Shown: piece after piece, positions 7,039-9,358 of the stretch
Numbering within the stretch: position 1 is the first letter of the stretch
How the letters are laid out: every line of letters begins with the position of its first letter
Assembly (NCBI GenBank): GCA_015711875.1
Contig: JACVJG010000077.1
Location: forward strand, 1 to 9,358
DNA from: Candidatus Solincola jinzensis
GTDB lineage: Bacteria; Actinomycetota; Geothermincolia; Geothermincolales; RBG-13-55-18
Length of the DNA stretch: 9,358 nucleotides
Direction: 5' to 3'
Notes under the pieces: model-generated
What the model was told of the DNA's origin: nothing
The model's input: only the letters and a program-made list of their open reading frames with translations
Databases searched by the model: none
Position numbers and translations under genes: made by a program

Positions 7039-7733
7039 CGCCTTTCCTTTCCTGAGCCGCAGACAACATCATAGCGCACGCAGGGGGGATCTTGAACTCT
7101 TCCCGCGAAGCGTCGCGGCGCATTCCGGACCGGTCTTGGCCATGCCTCCCGAGGTCAAAGGAATCCAGAAACCGCCTCGGCAGGCGACCGGTCACGGTCT
7201 CTCGTTAACGGTCGTCTCGTGGGCGGACGCCGCAGGTCAAGAGCAGGTCAGGCCGAATTCGCGAATATGACCCTAATCCTTTTTTGGGTCCTGTCCTCCT
7301 GAGGCCTGATGTGGCGATGTCTGTATGCGTGCGCCTCAGGATAAGAAGAGGCGTCGTAAAGGTGCGCGTGAGACTTCGCTTTCGGAACGCCAGTGTTTGA
7401 CGGGGGCCGAGCGTCAGGGGACGGCTCTCCGCGTGCTTTTTCTTGCCCTCCATGCCGGGATGGGCATCAAGCCTCTCGCGGGTTTGGGAATGGTCGCCTT
7501 GGGCGATTTGGCTGCCAGGCAAGAGAGGGGAAAGACAACCGCCTCAAGCGATAAGGTTTCACTTTCTCGGCACGCGAGCAAGGACTCCCCTTGGCGAATT
7601 GCCAATATATAGATAGATGAGTTAAAGCCAGGAGGCCAACGAGGCGATACACTCTCCATAAGGTTGTCAAGGCGTCGCAGAACAGCTTTCAAGCAAAAAG
7701 AGCATTCCACAGCGTGTGCCGGAGGTGGGTGAG
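7039..7733. other. Gene-free region of about 700 bp with several short hairpins
   Basis: No frame here has the codon bias or a ribosome binding site expected of a gene. The region holds the smpB promoter at its left end and presumably the promoter of the HAMP gene at its right end. Visible structures are the hairpin at 7103-7118, direct repeats CAGGTCA at 7233-7239 and 7244-7250 (11-base period), the palindrome ATTCGCGAAT (7257-7266), the hairpin ATGCC/GGCAT (7452-7467), a stem CCTCTC (7472-7477) with GAGAGG (7523-7528) enclosing CGCC-TTG-GGCG (7495-7505) and TGCC-A-GGCA (7513-7521), and the palindrome TTGGC-GAATT-GCCAA (7591-7605) abutting TATATA. It could contain a small RNA or structured leader, or be decayed DNA; I recognise no known family. 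Confidence 0.5.
7068..7096 (-). promoter_or_regulatory. Candidate smpB promoter
   Basis: On the - strand TATGAT (7073-7068) is a 5-of-6 match to the -10 consensus, with TTCAAG (7096-7091) seventeen bases upstream as a weak -35. The expected start near 7061 gives a leader of about 22 bases that includes the smpB ribosome binding site. A perfect hairpin CCGCGA-AGCG-TCGCGG (7103-7118) lies just upstream and might be an operator. Confidence 0.45.
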
Positions 7734-8588
7734 ATGAAGAAGCGTGGCGGGCACGAGATGAGGAGCTTCCTGCTCCTGGTGACCGGCCTGGTGGCCCTGC
7801 TCATAGTGGCGGTGGTCCTCTACACCACCGTGGATTCCATCCGCCGCATCAATCAGGAAGCGGAGAGGGAGAAGGAGGGCGTGACCGAGGCGCTGGTGAA
7901 CTACCTGGCGGTATCGGCGGAGGCCTCCTCCGGGCTGGCGCGGGACCCCGTCATCTCCAGAGTTTTCAGCCAGGAGATGATGGCTTCTTTCGCGCGCGGG
8001 GAGATGTCCATGGTCTCCGCCTTCCTCGCCGCCATTCTCAGGCCTCTTTACGATGCGCAATACGTGGTGGTGGTGATCGGCGGGGAGGTGGTGGCGGAAA
8101 GCGTCGCCAAGGGAGTCGACTTCAGGGACTTCCCCACCGAGATGCCGGGCGAGGGCAAGGAGGTCACCTACGAGGTGCTGGACTCTCTGGGCGAGAGGAA
8201 GGGATATTTCATCGCCTTCTACCGCCCCTTCTCCATGCCGGGGGTGGACGGTTTCCTGCATTTCGTGCTGGACCGCACGGAGCAGATCGAGGCCATAGAT
8301 GCGAGGTACGAGAGCGAGAAATCGGACCTCGTGACCAGGCAGGTGATAACCGGGCTGGTATCCATCCTGGCCGCGATCCTCATCAGCATGTTGGGGGTGA
8401 GGCTGCTCGCCAGACGCTACATCACCCGGCCCATCGAGGAGCTCGCGTCCGCGTCTCACCGCATCATGGAGGGCACCTTCGAGGGAGAAGTCCAGGTGGT
8501 GGAGAACAGCGACTACGCCGATATCCAGCGCCTGCTCCAGAGCGGCAAGGTGCTCATGGAGAAGATGGAGGAGCTGGGTCGGGACTGA
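7734..8588 (+). CDS. Membrane sensor-like protein ending in a HAMP domain
   Basis: This 284-residue protein has a short basic N terminus, TM1 at about 11-32, an extracytoplasmic region at about 33-201, TM2 at about 202-224 and a HAMP domain at about 225-280. The HAMP marks are ITRPIEELASASHRI (first helix with its conserved Pro233), a connector, and a second helix DIQRLLQSGKVLMEKM. The outer region begins with a helical segment and then has a strand-rich part (YVVVVIGGEVVAES and FLHFVLD), reminiscent of single-Cache sensor domains, though that is not a firm assignment. Such proteins normally continue into a kinase, methyl-accepting or cyclase domain; here the frame stops at TGA four residues after the HAMP helix and no output domain follows. 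I start at ATG 7734 because GGAGG at 7721-7725 sits 8 bases upstream; a GTG at 7716 would place the site inside the gene. Function and partner are unknown. Confidence 0.8.
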   Translation: MKKRGGHEMRSFLLLVTGLVALLIVAVVLYTTVDSIRRINQEAEREKEGVTEALVNYLAVSAEASSGLARDPVISRVFSQEMMASFARGEMSMVSAFLAAILRPLYDAQYVVVVIGGEVVAESVAKGVDFRDFPTEMPGEGKEVTYEVLDSLGERKGYFIAFYRPFSMPGVDGFLHFVLDRTEQIEAIDARYESEKSDLVTRQVITGLVSILAAILISMLGVRLLARRYITRPIEELASASHRIMEGTFEGEVQVVENSDYADIQRLLQSGKVLMEKMEELGRD

Positions 8589-8743
8589 GCCGGGACCAGG
8601 GCTCATCTCCGCCCGCCGCAAGCTCCTTGCCTCCGGCGCCAGGCCATGTCCATGACAGGCGCCCTAACCCGTCGCCGTCTTTTACGCCCTTTTCCTCCAC
8701 GCTGGAGCCTGGGGATCCGCCGCAACGCTTCGCCGCGGATGGA

Positions 8744-8752
8744 TGCTATACT
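8744..8752 (+). promoter_or_regulatory. Candidate extended -10 promoter for the metallo-hydrolase gene
   Basis: TGCTATACT at 8744-8752 combines a 5-of-6 -10 hexamer with the TG extension that can replace a -35 box; none is seen at the usual place. It would leave a leader of about 115 bases before the TTG start at 8873, which contains the perfect inverted repeat TCGCGG-AG-CCGCGA (8846-8859) next to the ribosome binding site. Confidence 0.4.
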
Positions 8753-8872
8753 CTATCGGTAGCGGCGGGACGGCTGGGTCGTTTGCGGAAACGAGCTCAT
8801 ATGGCTTTTCGCGTATAAACGCGCATCTGCTACGCGAGCGGTTCTTCGCGGAGCCGCGAGAGAGGTGTAGAC

Positions 8873-9358
8873 TTGCTGGAAACCCTGACCAAAGGCATAT
8901 ACCGTGTAAGGGGATCTTTCGGTTCCAACATCTACCTGGTGGACGACGGCGGGCTTGCCATGGTGGACGGTGGGTTCCCCATGGACCTTCCTGCCCTGCT
9001 CCTGGGGCTGAAGTCCCTGGGGGCCGGGCCGCGTGACGTGGACCTGGTCATCGCGACCCATTACCACGGCGACCACACCGGCACCATGGCGCGACTGCAG
9101 CGAGAGGGGGCTGAGGTGGCCATGCACCCCGAGGACGCGCTTTTCGCCTCAGGGGAGCGCCCCCAGGAGACCTGCGACATCGCCCTGCATAAATTGCTCT
9201 TCTACACCGCGCTCTGGCCGCTCTTCCGCTACCGCCATTTCCTCGCCGACCGCGCTCTCAGAGATGGTGATGAGCTGGATCTGCTTGGCGGCATGGTGGC
9301 GCTGCACACCCCGGGCCATTCGCCGGGAAGCCTATGCCTATATGCGGAAAGGCGGGGC
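8873..9358 (+). CDS. Metallo-beta-lactamase-fold hydrolase, N-terminal part (cut by window end)
   Basis: The first 162 residues of an MBL-fold metallohydrolase are present and the frame is open at the window edge. The zinc-binding motif H63-x-H65-x-D67-H68 is seen in THYHGDHTG, and the next metal ligand, H149, in TPGHSPGS. The opening GIYRVRGSFGSNIYLV with DGGLAMVDGG is the usual first beta-sheet of the fold. Nothing points to beta-lactam hydrolysis; the motif set is that of the general glyoxalase II-like group, whose substrates are often thioesters or phosphoesters. The start is TTG, with AGAGG (8861-8865) seven bases upstream. A short linker rich in aromatic residues (LLFYTALWPLFRYRHF) between the two metal motifs may form a substrate cap; it is hydrophobic, but I do not call it a membrane segment. 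Substrate and C-terminal ligands cannot be judged. Confidence 0.88.
   Translation, partial: MLETLTKGIYRVRGSFGSNIYLVDDGGLAMVDGGFPMDLPALLLGLKSLGAGPRDVDLVIATHYHGDHTGTMARLQREGAEVAMHPEDALFASGERPQETCDIALHKLLFYTALWPLFRYRHFLADRALRDGDELDLLGGMVALHTPGHSPGSLCLYAERRG

Noticed and set aside
7325..7612. Open frame of 95 codons on the + strand in the gene-free region
   Set aside because: There is no ribosome binding site before its ATG, third codon positions lack the G/C bias of neighbouring genes, and the product has no recognisable motif. The - strand frames at 7205-7522 and 7414-7710 fail on the same grounds.
7560..7680. Possible cyclic-di-GMP or other known riboswitch before the HAMP gene
   Set aside because: AAAGCCAGGAGGC resembles one short part of the GEMM motif, but the conserved upstream core (GGGCAAACC-like) and tetraloop receptor are not found.
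8635..8663. GGCGCC ... GGCGCC hairpin after the HAMP gene as a terminator
   Set aside because: The loop is 17 bases and no T-run follows closely; the arms are themselves palindromic, so the pairing is not convincing.
1..9358. CRISPR array, tRNA genes or phage/defence system
   Set aside because: No regularly spaced repeats, no tRNA T-arm outside tmRNA, and no nuclease, integrase or toxin-antitoxin genes were seen on either strand.

Overview
The window comes from a GC-rich bacterium, most likely a deep-branching member of the Actinomycetota (Geothermincolia or Thermoleophilia-like). This is inferred from strong G/C preference at third codon positions, frequent non-ATG starts (GTG or TTG in 5 of 9 genes), and the ftsE-ftsX genes lying close to smpB as in many actinobacteria. 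The lineage is an inference; no marker gene here fixes it.

Layout. Positions 1-347 are non-coding, with an imperfect long hairpin at 9-57 and a TATAAT box at 305-310. From 348 to 5952 six genes run on the + strand with short gaps or overlaps: a YcdX-type PHP metallophosphatase, the two halves of a split transketolase, ftsE, ftsX and an S41 C-terminal processing protease. The run ends at a strong hairpin-plus-T terminator (5964-5988). On the - strand, converging on that terminator, are ssrA (tmRNA, 6333 to 5988) and upstream of it smpB (7038 to 6559). Next comes a roughly 700-bp gene-free stretch (7039-7733) with several short hairpins, then a + strand membrane protein with an extracytoplasmic sensor region and a C-terminal HAMP domain but no output domain (7734-8588). 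After a 284-bp gap a metallo-beta-lactamase-fold hydrolase starts at 8873 and is cut by the window end.

How the genes fit together. The left operon joins central carbon metabolism (split transketolase, PHP phosphatase) to division and cell-wall remodelling (FtsEX plus a secreted protease). The smpB-ssrA pair is the complete trans-translation rescue system. Its tmRNA encodes a 15-residue tag, AGKPIDADSELALAA, and its SmpB has Ala where the decoding-centre His/Tyr of the C-terminal tail normally lies. The right-hand genes are single transcription units of unknown substrate.

No clearly new multi-gene system is visible. The observations most worth following are the SmpB residue substitution, the metabolic/division operon, the orphan HAMP protein with its structured upstream region, and the triple GCGCATG repeat in front of ssrA.
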